From Callipepla californica brunnescens (lineage: Eukaryota > Chordata > Aves > Galliformes > Odontophoridae), in NCBI GenBank assembly GCA_023055505.1, contig JALIRH010000002.1, forward strand, positions 4,520,001 through 4,584,000: a DNA stretch of 64,000 nt, given 5' to 3'. The notes below the pieces were generated by a model. The model saw only the letters and a program-made list of their open reading frames with translations, was not told where the DNA came from and ran no database searches. Each line of letters begins with the position of its first letter. Position 1 is the stretch's first letter. A program made the translations under genes and the position numbers. This document shows, one piece after another, positions 50,894-63,740 of this stretch.

Positions 50894-50961
50894 TGCCTCC
50901 ATTAAGTGAAGATAAGTTTACTCCTTTTGCCTCCATTAAGTGAAGATAAGTTTACTGCTTT
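50894..50961. repeat. 34-bp tandem duplication
   Basis: Copies at 50894-50927 and 50928-50961 differ at one position (C/G near the end), so the duplication is recent. Confidence 0.92.
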
Positions 50962-51197
50962 TGAAGCATGAGAAAGGGAGCTAGAGATTCAAATTTTAGC
51001 AAATACATGCTTTTATGGTCAAGACTTGTTAAATTACTCTGAATTAAATATGTATTTTACATGTAAGCATACCTGACAAATATGAATTTTATCTAAAGAG
51101 AACCTTGTTGTTAGAGGAGTTACTCTGGCGATGGGTTGTTTTAGAAACCCTTATTACCTTTGAGACCTTAAAAGACACTCAGAAATTTTAAGAATTG

Positions 51198-51815
51198 GTA
51201 TCAAAGAATTACAGAAAGATTTGGATTGGAAGGGTCAGTAAAGATAATATAGTTCTGCACCCTACTCCAATGATCAGGGTTGCCGCCCACCAGTTCAGGG
51301 TGCCCACCAGTTCAGGGTTGCCTGCCTAGGGTCCCATCCAACCTGGGTTTGAGCACTTTCAGGGATGGAACACCCACAGCTTCTCTGGGCAGCCTGTTCC
51401 AGCATCTCAACAGCCTCTGAGTAAACGATTTCCTCCCAATGTCTAACTTAATCTCCCCTCTTTTAATTTAAAACCATTCCTCTTTCTACTATTCCACTAT
51501 TACTATCAGGCCATGCAAAAAGTTGATCTCAACCTTGTTTATAAGCAATACTACGAGGCTGAAATGAGGAATCCCCATAGCCTTCTCTTCTGCAGGCTTA
51601 ACAAAACCTAAGCCTTCCTTAGAAGGAGTCGTGTTCCAGCTCTTTGATCATCTTTGTGGCCCTCTGCTGGACATACTCCAACAGCTTCACATCTTTCTTT
51701 CACTGGGGCCTCTCGAGGGTAAGGTGGAGGTGGACAATTATTTCCCTTGACCTTGTGACAAGCTTTTCATCTGCCAGGACCCTTAAGTCCTTCTCTATAG
51801 GGAGATATTTCAATG
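51198..51815 (-). mobile_element. CR1 fragment, about 620 bp, with 3' end
   Basis: 'aagaattacagaaagatttggattggaaggg', 'cttctctgggcagcctgttccagcatctcaac', 'tctcccctcttttaatttaaaaccattcc', 'tgatcatctttgtggccctctgctgga' and 'cccttaagtccttctctatagg' give the CR1 order. A 19-bp internal duplication of the CACCAGTTCAGGGT region lies at 51284-51322. Confidence 0.95.
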
Positions 51816-53522
51816 TGCAAAACACAATTCAATGAGTAAGTGAGAAGAATGTTCATCTGTACTCAGGACACAAAGAGGAAGATGAAAAAACAAAAGAGAT
51901 GTGCTAGTTCTGTGCATATGTCTTGTTTCTTTTCCAGACAAAGCTTTACATTGTCTCAAAGTATAAAAATTGAAAATGGATATTTGTGGCTGGGAGATTT
52001 ACCCTTGCAAACTGAAACATATTTCTTGGCTTCCTTCTTGCCAGAAGCTGAGGCATGTAAAGTAGATGGCAGAGAGGCAATGGAATAGACCACTGTCTTC
52101 AAACTGCTGAACATCATCTGAAATTTAGACAAACTGGGCACAAACTGACCATGATCAGTAAAGAATGCCATAACTAGAAAGGGTTTGTAAGCACCAATAC
52201 ATGCCACAGGGTTCTTTTCCCTGGAAAAATGTGTCTGAAAAAAAAGAAGTCATCATCAGAACCCATTTGAAGGTCTGGTAGAAACAGAAATCTCTTCTTC
52301 AGGTGCAGAGTGCCCACACAGTATTTCTGGTACTTGAGGCCAACAGTGGCCTTTATCTTTATGATGAAGTGATCCAAACAGATTTTTCAGACCTTCTGCT
52401 ATGGTGTGAATTGGACAATCAGAGAGCTATTTTCCATTGTAGGTCTACTTACATGTGTCTAATTTCTCCATGCAGTGATCCCTTATGCTTTCTGACTAAT
52501 GTAGAGTCTGACTGTGCAAGTCCTTCAATATCCACCACTGTCCTAAACTTTGAATAGGTCTTTTCACTAATTCAGTGAGTAATTTCATCCAGAAAACTGT
52601 TTCTTCCTCCTCTGTAATGAAGAAGAAAAAAAAAGTGGTGTCCTATTGTGATGTCCTTTGCTTTATTTGGAGAATTTTCTCATCTGAATTAATATTTCAA
52701 ATAAATATGTAGAGTATCTGCTACACAGGTGACAAAACGAACAAATTTTTACTAAACTAAGTTTCTGAACTTATTTTTAGAAGTGAAACCTGTAACTGAT
52801 CAGTACTCTTAGGGAACTGGCAATGAGTTTGAAAACAGCAATGAAAATTTTTCAGCACAGCATTTTAACAAACAATTTTTAACAAAATGTGTTAAGAAAG
52901 CACTGACAAAACTTTATGCTGTTGATAAGTATTCTATCATCCCACATGTCAGCATGTCTGAGAAATGGATCTTGGTTATAGAACAGTACAGTGATAAGAG
53001 ACTGGGATCATTCACAGAAGGAAATGAATAGGTTATCTTACTTTTTATCCTCGCTGAATCAGTGTATTGGCAGAGAGGCTGTTTTATTTAATTCTTTCCA
53101 TGAGGCTAATTGGAAGCGTCAAAAGGCAAGGTTAAGATAAAAGATTCATCTTAGTAATGTGCAGCTCTAATTAGAAGTCTTACTAAGGGAGAAAACATTC
53201 TGAACTTTTTGATCAAGCAATTTAAAAATAATAGTGTCTCCTTTAGAAGTTATTTAATCCAAATATAACTTCTGCATTTAATCTAAATATAAGTATGCTA
53301 AATTTAATATTTCAAAAACTATATTGAGTCTCTTCAAGCATTTAAATAGGAAAATGATGATGCATTGAAAAGGTCTGTGCCTGAAAAATGTTGCCTTGGC
53401 ACTTTCAAATTCAGCTTATTTTAGTTTAATAGGCGATCTGCAAGAGCATTCCTCTTCTGAAGAACATGTACTCTCAAACTTCAGCAAGAGTTTTCAAACC
53501 TTCAGAAAATCATAATAGTACT

Positions 53523-53795
53523 GTGATGGAATCATTAATGTTGGAAAAGATCTCTGAGGTCATCTAATCCAACTGTTCACCTACCACCAATATTGTCCAC
53601 TAAACCTAGTCCCTAAACACTACATCTGCACCTCTGAGAATAGTAACTTGAACACCTCCCTGGGCCGCCTGTTCCCATACCTCACCACTCTTTCTAAAAA
53701 GGAATTTTTCCTGATATTCAACCTGAACTTCCCCTGGCACAACTTAACGCCATTGCTTTAGATAGGCACTGGCCTATCACGATCTTATTCTGTCA
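53523..53795 (-). mobile_element. CR1 3' end fragment
   Basis: 'atggaatcattaatgttggaaaagatctctgaggtcatctaatccaac', 'cccctgggc.gcctgttcc'-like sequence, 'cctgatattcaacctgaacttcccctgg' and 'gccattgc' are reverse-complement CR1. Confidence 0.93.
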
Positions 53796-54029
53796 CCTCT
53801 GTCTCTTCATATGCTTTACCTTCAGGTTTAGCAGGTAATTCTGGTTGAAAATTTTGGTACTCAGTGAGGTGATTATTTGGAGACCTCACCAAACATCTGA
53901 GCAGAAAGATTTTAGTCTGAAGTAGTAAGAACTAAATAACAGCTGTTCAGGAAGATGTAATTTTACTTTTATATGATGATCACAAGCACTTCTAAGACTT
54001 TTTCTAAAAATATTTATGGATGGTGAACT

Positions 54030-54271
54030 TTTAGGACAAGAGGTAATGGCCTCAAGTTGCACCAATGGAGATTCAGGTTGGATATTAGGAAAAGTTTATT
54101 CTGAGAGAGTGTTCTGGCACTGGAACACATTGCCCAGGTAGGAGGTGGAGTCATTGTCCCTGGAAGTGTTTAAGAAAAGTGCAGATGTAGCACTGAGGGA
54201 CATGGTTTAGTGGGCAATATTGGTGGTAGGTGGACAATTGGACTACATGACCTCTATGATTCTACTATTGT
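54030..54271 (+). mobile_element. CR1 3' end fragment
   Basis: 'taatggcctcaagttgcacca', 'ggttggatattagg', 'gtgttctggcactggaacac', 'gcactgagggacatggtttagtggg' and 'tgacctctatgattct'. It is the opposite strand to, and 235 bp from, the CR1 at 53523. Confidence 0.93.
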
Positions 54272-55189
54272 GCCTCAGTGTTGTTGTCAGTGAGCTGTTA
54301 TAGGAATGCTGTAGGGAGTGATGGCTTCTTAGGAGATTGGAATGTCCTAGTGATTGTAGGAGACAGAGGATTCTCAACATTAGGATTTGAATAATAAAGC
54401 AGTAGACTTGGGTTCTGAAGTAGTTGTCCCCAGTTTGTGGAACTAAAGTTGGCATACCTTATCTCAGTTCTGAGCCTCATCAATTGAACAGTGGTGGAGG
54501 TGTTGATCTCTGTGAAATATCTTTAGATTACACATGACAGTTTTACACAGGAACCTTATATTCATTATCTGAAATCTATATACACAGTCTTAATAGTTAC
54601 AGATAATACTGGTTGTTCTTCAGTGAGGGTTTTTTGCACAGTGAGAGTACCTTGAATTATTTATATCTAAGTTTCTGAACAAACCTTATTCTATCACATT
54701 TTTTACATTTTCATTTTATATTTGTCTTATATGTTAGTTTGTATTCTAAGGGGAATAAATAATCTGCAACCTGAGTTATGCCAGTGAGGTGAAAGCAGCC
54801 ATGGGAACTTGCGACTAAGTGTAGGAATCATCCTATCTAACTGCTGATATCTCTGCTGTGAGCATCTCCACCTAAGCTAATCATCTGGGCCTACTTTATA
54901 GTCAGAATAGAGAAATAGGTAATTTGAGGGAGTAATTTAACGTATCTATTTTGAGTTGAACCATACCTATGTCTTCCCATTTACTATAAAAGAAGTTACA
55001 GGAACTTTTGCAGGGAGAGACATTTCCATTGTGTTTGTAAAAGCACTGGCACAAAAAGACTATGATTGCACTGTGTGCTTCATGTCTGTATGCAAATTAG
55101 GAAGTAATAATAAAAAGCAGCAAAGTTGAATCAGGCAACAGAGAGAGCAAGTGGTGCCAAAGACTACCCTAGCAAACAACAAAAAATGA

Positions 55190-55292
55190 TCATGGAGTCC
55201 TAGAATTGGAATTAGAAGGGACCATTAAAGGTCATCTAGTCCAACCTCTGCAATGAACAGGGACATCTACAGCTAGATTGAGATTTTACATA
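55190..55292 (-). mobile_element. CR1 3' tip
   Basis: 'catggagtcctagaattggaattagaagggacc', 'gtcatctagtccaacc' and 'agggacatctacagctag' are reverse-complement CR1. Confidence 0.9.
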
Positions 55293-56183
55293 ATGTTTCA
55301 GCATAGTTTCTCAGTCTAAAAAGAAATAGAAGACTCCAGTGTGAGATCAACATCAACTTTTGTTTACTTTTCTGAACTTTTCTACATACCTGGTTCTAGT
55401 TTGTTCAACAAGAATTATGTCTGGATGATACTCAAATGGCTGCCCTGTGAGAACAGCTAAGCACAAGGGCAATGATCTAAATAATAAATTCATGTTTTCT
55501 TTCTGGAATGTCACAGTGATTGTTTAGTTGGAAAATAATGGAAATTGTGTAAATGGTGTTTTATATACATTATATAAGACTAAAAATATGATTATATTTT
55601 CACCATATATTTGATAGATGGACAGAAAATATAGTGGGAAGTTGTTGTCAGGACTGAATTTTGATGAATCAGGAAATGAATTCAAGGTTCAGCAAAGCAT
55701 TTTGTGCTCTTAGCAGTTGTCTAAAACATTTTTCTATGACTAATAGCCCTGAAGATTAGTATTATATATTAGATGTGATCATAAGTTGGAAAAATGAGAG
55801 AATTTTTCGTCTATTCAAGTGTACACCTGGGCTTTTCAGAAATATTTGCTTAACTTAATATTCTAGCCAAGGAGTGCTGTTTGGTTTAATTTCCCATTAA
55901 TAGCACTGACAGGGACTGCTCTGAAAAATTTTGTGGACTACCGATTGAAACAGAGGACATAGAAGGACAAGTGGTGTGTCCTTGTTTCTGTCTTAACTGT
56001 AAAATGATGGTACTTCTTCAAAGTTGCCATTACATGTATGATAATAACTTTACAAATGTGTAAGATGAACAACAGGATCCAAATAGCTAAAAAGTTATAC
56101 ATTCTAGCAGGAGATTCAATATCTTCCATCAGCAGAAAATTTATGTACCAGGTAAGTTAATGATGTCAAGATGAGAGGGAGAT

Positions 56184-56650
56184 CATAGAACCATAGAATC
56201 ACAAAATTGTTTGAGTTGGAAGAGACTCTTAAAGGTCACCTAGTTTAACTTCCCTGCAATTAAGAGAAACATCTACAGCTAGTCCAGGGTTTTCAGAGCC
56301 CCATCCAGACTGTCCTTGAATGTGTCCAAGGGTGGGACATACACCACATCTCTGGGCAACCTGTTTCAGAGCTTCACTACCCTTATTGTAAAACACTTCT
56401 TCCTTAAATCCATTCTAAATATTCCCTTTTATTTTGAAACAATTTGTCCTTTGTCCCATGGCAGCAGACCCTGCTAAAGAATCTGTCCCCCTCTTTCTTA
56501 TAGACCACCTTAAAATACAGAAAGGTCTCTCTCAAGTCTTACCAGAGGCTTTTCTACAGTCTGAACAGCTCATTCATTACTTCTTTTATTTCCAGAAAGA
56601 GCCATTATAACAGCTAGTCTGATGCCCTCTGAACCTCAGCCCCTAAACCT
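56184..56650 (-). mobile_element. CR1 fragment, about 465 bp, with 3' end
   Basis: 'atcatagaaccatagaatcacaaaattg', 'gagccccatccagactgtccttgaatgtgtcca', 'tctctgggcaacctgtttcagagcttcactacc' and 'gtcccatggcagcagaccc'. The inner part is strongly decayed. Confidence 0.92.
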
Positions 56651-57654
56651 CAGCTAGTGTTTCATGCACAAAGCATAGCTCTAGAGTTTCAACCATGATA
56701 TGTCTTTATAGATAGATATTCATTGCTGATTTTAAGAGACTTTTTTTCAACTTGAAAGAAATGGTTGGCCTGCTTTCCATGAATAAGATTTTATAATAAA
56801 CAGAAATGGAACACCATTGCCTTTTTAGCGTCCGTAATCAAAGAGATTTGATGCCTGCTTCTCTTGTGATTTTAGATAGATAGTCTTCACCTTCTTGATG
56901 TTCTTCTTATTGCTGAAGCAATAAGAGGAATTGTTACGACCACCATAAACAGAAGTATGAATTTTAATACAGCTATTTCATTTTTCTTTGAACTGCTGCA
57001 TTATTTATCCATTATATATGAGCAGAAATAATCAGTAAATTAATTGATACACTTAAGCATGAGCACTTTTCCTGGGCTGGGATTACACTTTATGTCCCTA
57101 GATTTCATTTTGATTCTTAAGTTGCCCAGAAGTTCTGTGTGCAATGGTATAAAAACTTTGTTTAGAGTCAAATAACTTTCTCACTGATGATCTCTGCATT
57201 GCCCTTGAAGAAAGGTCTTTCTGTGTGGGTGCCCTCATCTCTCTCAATATCCCATTTGTAGCAGGACCTTTGAGACTTCCTATAGGTAGCATGACCAGTA
57301 GTGCCTAGCTGATGGTACACTGTTCAGTCCTGGCACTGGACCAACATGTCCTCATGGGGAATACCCAGTTTTGACAGAGCCTTTGCTCACCAGCATCTGT
57401 TTGCGTGAAGAATGAGTCTGGTCTGAAGAGCAGTCTTGAAACCTCTGATTGCCAACTACAAGGCCTGAGTTTTGTACAACTGAGGAGTAGAGGAACAATC
57501 CCAACTTTCTTCCTTCTTTAGGCTTATATTCCCTAATGATGCGACGCAACTGTTAGGTAATTCTGGAACCCACCACTTCCATTCCTTAGATTTCTGCACA
57601 AGGCTGTAATGTAATGTGTACGTTTATAGATTTAGTCAAGCACTCCTCTTTCGA

Positions 57655-57924
57655 GACTGGTGAAGAACACAAGGGAATGGCATGAAACTAAGACAGGAGA
57701 GGTTCAGATTGTATATCATGAAAAAGTTCTTCACCAAGAGTCTGTTCAGGCACTGGAACAGGCTTCCCAGAGCGGTGGTCATGACACCAAGCTTGACAAA
57801 CTTCAAGAAGCATTTGGACAGTGCTCTCATATGTAGAGTTTGATATTTGGGTGGCCCTGTCTGGAGTAGTTCAACTTCATTATTCTTGTGGGTCCCTTTC
57901 AACTCAGCATATTCTATGATTCTC
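57655..57924 (+). mobile_element. CR1 3' end fragment (type with 'gggtggccctgt')
   Basis: 'gggaatggcatgaaac', 'aagttcttcaccaagag', 'caggcactggaacaggcttcccagagc', 'ttggacagtgctctca' and 'gtgggtccctttcaactc', ending in 'tattctatgattctc'. Confidence 0.93.
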
Positions 57925-60900
57925 TTTTTGTCTTAGAGTTTGTGCAAAACCCGCATCTTTTATATGAATATGGATCAATTTCCATTGTCTTTGCACTGGC
58001 ATGATTAGTTAGGAAGCAAATGAAGTGGAATATTGAGACTAATATGTTTGAGCCAGCTGCAAGATATTTGGGAGATGTAAAAAAAACAACAACAAAAAAC
58101 AGATCATTATTTTCTTCTTTTCTTCATTGAGAGTCATGTAAATTTGGGTCCTCATTCTTTTTTTTTTTTTTTGGCAGTATTGCTGTTTAACTTCCTTCAC
58201 ATTATATGAAGCCTCTGAATATGGCATGAGCTGTTAAGAGCAGACATCTTTTTTGTTGGCTTCTGTAAAATTCTGCATAGCAAAGTGCTGGTTTATGACT
58301 TGAATCTAGAAAACACTCTTGGGCATTTATTTTTTTTTTTTTAACTTAGATAAGCACTTGTTTAGATTTTGCTAGATTAAAAATCAGTGATACAAAAATT
58401 TATGATTCCACCTTGATTCTAAATTATATACTTAGTGGCATAAAAATATGTGGTGCATTAGCTTACATTCTATAGAAAACAAAAAAGCTTGAAGTTGCAT
58501 GCTTGGCTTTTACAAACAGTTAGTAAAAGGTCACCTTCTACTGCAGATACCATGTAACTTGATCTTCCCATTGCGTCTGTGTGGGTGAAGTTATAGTGCA
58601 CATTAAAAATGTGCTACCACCACACTCTTCACTTGTAAGATCATAAACTGCCCGAAATTGCTCTGCATCCATCTAAATGTGCCTCCAAGTGATGCCCCAG
58701 AGTAGATCAAGAGTATATCAGTAGAGTAGTTGACTTGCTGCATATTTCTGTGTAAGGGAGAAAGTGATGATATTACCTTGCAGCCACTACGGGCCACACT
58801 TCTTTACTGAAGTATTGCAGATTATGACCTTGAAAGAACTGTTTCGTAGAAGTATTTTATAACTGCTCTGAATGACATTTTAGTAGTAAAGGAAAGCATA
58901 TGAAAACCAGCATGTAACTGAAAGATGATGTTGTGACTTCTTATTTCTTCTTAAAGAAAGAAAATATATTGCACATTACTGCACATTACCTCATAGACAT
59001 TTGGTGTTGGAGTGAAAAGCTGATACAGAAAAAGTAGAATCTAGGCAACAAACATGAATAAAAATAAAAATAAAGCTTTCTCATTATGCTAGTATAAACA
59101 CTTATGAAATTGCATGGTTGAGATTGTGGTTTACTTCAGAGAAATTTGTTTTAGAGTTTTTTGCTTTTATAAATAAACTCAACTGAAAGCATAGTGTGGA
59201 GAATCCTTGTGTTATTGATGTTTTATTTGGTTAAACAAATAGAGAATATATTATATTAATGAAACCATGGCACAAGTGGATGGCAGCTAGGGTACCAGAA
59301 TTTAAGACAGTGAGTGCCAGAACTAAAATCCTCAAGACAGAGCTTAACAGAAGCAAAAGCCCCTGGGTGTTTTTAACTGTGGATTAACATGATTTTATAA
59401 TGTACTTTATGTGTGATATACAATGACTGGAGAATTTGAAGACCTGGGGAATTTACTGTTCCTTAGTTCCTGAGCCCTTTTTCCTTGTGCTGATCTTGAG
59501 CAATTAGCCTCTGTTTTAGTTTCCACCACATATGTAATGGAGTTAATTGTATCTTATTGTAAGGGTACTGTGAAACTTAATTACTTGTTATAAAGTGTTT
59601 TGAAACATGTGACATTGCAGCAGAGCAGAAAAGTATTTATGATCTTGAAAATTTTTATGGTTGGGTCACTTCAGCAATTAATACAATGGATCTGAAGAGG
59701 GAAATGTCTGACTTATGATTTCTAACAACACTGCATAAAAAGTCTCCATAATAACAATAATATGGGAGTCCGCTAATGTAGTTAAAACTACTGACATTTT
59801 TCTAGATGAAAGTTTTTTGAATATGGCTCATGTCCTCAGTGGAAGCATGCTTCAACATCGTCATAGCTGCTGCACCATGTCCAAAATAAGAAGAATAATT
59901 CTGCTCATGAAAATGCTGCTTCGACACATTAACCTAGCAGAAATAACTAACATGTGTTTGGTAAATCTCCAGCAGTGGTACACCATTTTAGGTTTTCACA
60001 TTCTGAATACAGCTGTTTCCTCATGGTCAGAAAAAAATTAGTTTAATGGAAGATGTTGGTCTGAAGCATTCCAGGGTTGGTGGTATAGTAGAGGGGCCAG
60101 GAATGCCTAGATCCTGTTCTTTTATTATGTGAGAAGGAAACTATGAAGTTACACCCTTCAAACACAGGTCAAAATTACTATCAGTTCGCAGCAACATGAG
60201 AGACTCCTCATTGTGCTTGGTGCCTTGTTGGTGTGTGATAGATACCTCTACAATGAAGTTCATGGACTGGCCTTAGATCAGTCCAAGCACACTGCTCCAT
60301 GACCCTCTGTGCCCATCAAAACTTGGGGCTGAGGGGACACTGAAGATTCTTTGGAAGTATGAAACAGAGACCAGATGAGAGTAGTGTCCTGTCAAGGGCT
60401 ATTCAAAGAGAAGATTTAAGCTGCAGCCAGCTGAAAGTGTTGCTCTCCCCAGCTTAGCTACGTCCATTTTGCACATCGAGTGGGTATGATAATATACACA
60501 ATCAGATACTTCCTTGCTGGAAAATTTATTTTTAAAACATTCTTCGACTCAAGGCTACTTTTTGAAAGATGAAATCTTTATTTGCTGGACAATATTCTTT
60601 CTCGAAAACATAAGTTAAATGCCTGTCATGTACATGGAGATCCATGCAGATGCATTTTTATGTGTTCTGTAGATACAGAGGAAGGCAATAATATGTGAGG
60701 AAAAGCACTAATTCATTTTAAACAGCTCAAATACACTGATTAATAATTTTTAGTATTTGCTTATTAATAACGACAAGATCTTGACACTTCTATATAGTAC
60801 TTCCTATGTGCACTGATCATCATGCCTTGTTATTGTAATTCTTAGGAAGTAAGAACTTAAGTCTATACCGTGTAACCCAAAACACCTTTGAAAATCTCTA

Positions 60901-62992
60901 TGATAGTTTTGACCTGATACACTTCTGCAGACTAGTACAACAACTTCTTTAAACCAGCTTACCTGCAATGTTTCATTTGTCCTAGGGAGAATTTACTGCA
61001 TGTTATTTTAGGGACATTTATGTCATGCTTTGTTGTGCAGATATTGGTCTCATACATCTCAAGTTTCTTTCACAATTTCTACCAAGACCAAAAACCCACA
61101 GAGATTAAAATATTAAGTTTTGTCATGAGAAGCTTGAAAACAGAACAAACATTATCCATGGAAGTAACAAAATCTACAAAATGACTTTTGTATGTAACTC
61201 CTCCTGAATGCCCTCTCTTCTTACTGAATATTATAAGATTTTCCATCAGTGATGGTGCTTTGGTCAAGATTAAGGCCTCATGCAAGGCTACTGTTGTGTT
61301 GAGTGTACTCCAGTCAGAGTGACTAATATGGTTATTTCCTGGGTTTACCAGTTATGTCTATCCATCTTTTGTCACTCATCTTACAATTCAACTAGAACAC
61401 ATTCATTTATAGAGTAAATATCGCTTCACTTTGGACTTCTGTTTTGTATGTGTCTACAGTTTCTCGCATACACTTGGCAGGGTTCAGCTCTTGCATCACC
61501 GTTGGTAGGTCTTGACACTGAGCTTGTGATCTCAGGAAGAGGGAATGGATTTTCTCACATTATCTTAGCAATAATTACATTCTGGAAAAGTCGTAAACAT
61601 CCACTGCATAGCCTAGTATGATAGTGTAAGCTTTCTACATAGATAAAAATGGGAGGACTTCATTTCACATACCTGAACAATGAATTTTAGTTTAAAGTGC
61701 CTTTCTCCTATTAGATATTTCTTTCTGTCTACGGGTTATATAAAAAGAAAATTCAACTTAAATTTGTTGCCTGCCTTTTTTGTGGCTAAAATTGGAACAC
61801 TAGGCATTTTAAAGTTAACATGTGTGACTATGTGGTATGTGATATCATACTTAGTGTGATGTGGATTCGAGAAGCTGTACTAGTAGACTATATTCTACAA
61901 AGTGTGTGGAAGTTAGGACTTGTCACCATGTGACCTACTCAGAAATATCAAGGTTTAATTTCCGCTCCCGTGTGCTTTGGGAAGTACCATAATAACTCAA
62001 AATAACCTCTAATAAAGTAGGTATTACATTTGTGGGGGATGAAAAATCTCTTCTTGTACAAATAACACAATAAGGATCTTTGTAGTACTAGCCATAATAA
62101 TATTTGATTAAAAATACACTCACCAGAGCCCAGAGTCTCAAAATTTAGATTAGAAGAAATAACACAGATCCTCTGATGGGATTCAAGGAATTAATATGTG
62201 TTGTCATGATGGTGTGGCAAGCCGGAAACAAAAGCAACGTTTTAGAATTTTACCATGAATTTCTTTGGTCTGTGGATTGTAATAGTCTGTTTTTGGGGAA
62301 TTGCATTTCAGATTTTAATGAAACCAAATTAAACTACAAATTACTGTGTGTTATGATTTCCAGTAATTGAAGTTTTTACAATATTAGGAAGAAGACAAGG
62401 AGTCTAGACTGTTGCTGGATGGTGAGATCTGGCTTCAATTTCCTACTCTGCAACAGGCTTCCTTTCTGATACTAGTCAAGGCATTTTGCTTCAGAACTTC
62501 AAAGTCCCTTAAAGGCCTGATGTTCATTGACTTATATTGAATATTAAGAAAACAAGCCCACCCTCACTCTTGGGTTCCTGCCTGTAAATTGGGTATGAGC
62601 AACAACCACAATCAGCATCATGAATGATAATGAAGAAAGTGAAGAACTCACACTATGAAGATGTGGTGACAGGCAGAAAAATGTTCTTATGATGGATTGT
62701 TGTCAATTTAATTCATCGTGTTGCTCACTTTTACATTGCATAGTGCCTGGTTTTGGTATCAGTTAGTTATAAACAGAAATTTAGTGACTGCAGGAAGAGT
62801 TACTGCTGTTTTATACAGTGTACTCATTATAGGCTAAATACATGCTACATAGTCTGACTGGTGATGTAGAATATAATCATACGTAAAAATTATACCAAAT
62901 CCTCCCTGTTCTTTAAGACTCTAAGTCTAAATGCAAATACTGAGGTAGCCAGCCTGATTTCTGGACAGGATTTTAATGCATTCATTTACACT

Positions 62993-63111
62993 TGTGGTGG
63001 TTTCACCCTGATGGGCAGCTAAACATTGCTCTCTGACAGCCTTTCTTCAAAAGAACAGAGGGAGAAAATAAAAAGGTCAAGATAAAATCAGGGAGATAAC
63101 TCATCTTCATG
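62993..63111. mobile_element. Probable LTR-retrotransposon LTR, left part
   Basis: 'tgtggtggtttcaccctgatgggcagctaaaca' and 'gagggagaaaataaaaaggtcaaga' resemble an avian endogenous-retrovirus LTR known to me (a 'tggttta.ccc..gggcagctaaaca' start and 'gggagaaaat' block). It is decayed and noncoding; the family was not assigned. A CR1 interrupts it. Confidence 0.5.
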
Positions 63112-63740
63112 GGCTAAACAGCCCCAGTTTAGGGATGCCAATCGTACCCTGGGGTGCATTAAAAAGAGCATGGCCAGCAGGTTAAGGGAGGTGATCCTCC
63201 CCCTCTACCTCTGAGGCCTCACCTGCAGTATTGTGTCCAGTTCTGGGCTCCCCAGTACAAAAAAAGACAGGGATCTCCTTGGAAGAGTCCAGCAGAGGGC
63301 TACAAAGATGATAAAGGGTCTGAAACACCTCTCTTACAAGGAAAGGCTGAGAGACCTGGGTCTGTTCAGCCTTGAAAAAAGAAGACTCAGAGGGGTGGGG
63401 ATCTGATCCTTGTCTATAAATATCTAAGGTGTAGGAGACAAAAGGACGAGGCCAGACTCTTCTCAGCAGTGTGTGGTAACAGGATGAGGGGCAATGGTCA
63501 GAAACTGAAGCATAGAAAGTTCCACACAAATGTGCATGGGAACTTCTTCACAGTGAAGGTGACAGAGCACTGGCAAAGGCTGCACAGAGAGGTTGCTGAG
63601 TCTTCTTCTCTGGAGACATTCAAGACCTACCTGAACACTTACCTGTGCAACCTGGTCTAGGGAGCCTTCTTTGGCAGGTGAGTTGGGCTAGATGATCTCT
63701 AGAGGTCCCTTCCAACTCCTACAATTCTGTGATTCTGTGA
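63112..63740 (+). mobile_element. CR1, about 625 bp, inserted in an LTR remnant
   Basis: 'gtaccctggggtgcattaaaaagagcatggccagcagg', 'ctcacctgcagtattgtgtccagttctgggctcccc', 'gctacaaagatgataaaggg', 'aggaaaggctgagagacctgggtctgttcagcc' and a complete 3' end with 'attctgtgattctgtga'. Among the best preserved copies here. Confidence 0.96.

Noticed and set aside
57098..57549. Two consecutive minus-strand frames (65 and 64 codons), possible processed pseudogene
   Set aside because: I could not match either to a known protein, and they are in different frames with stops between; too weak to list.
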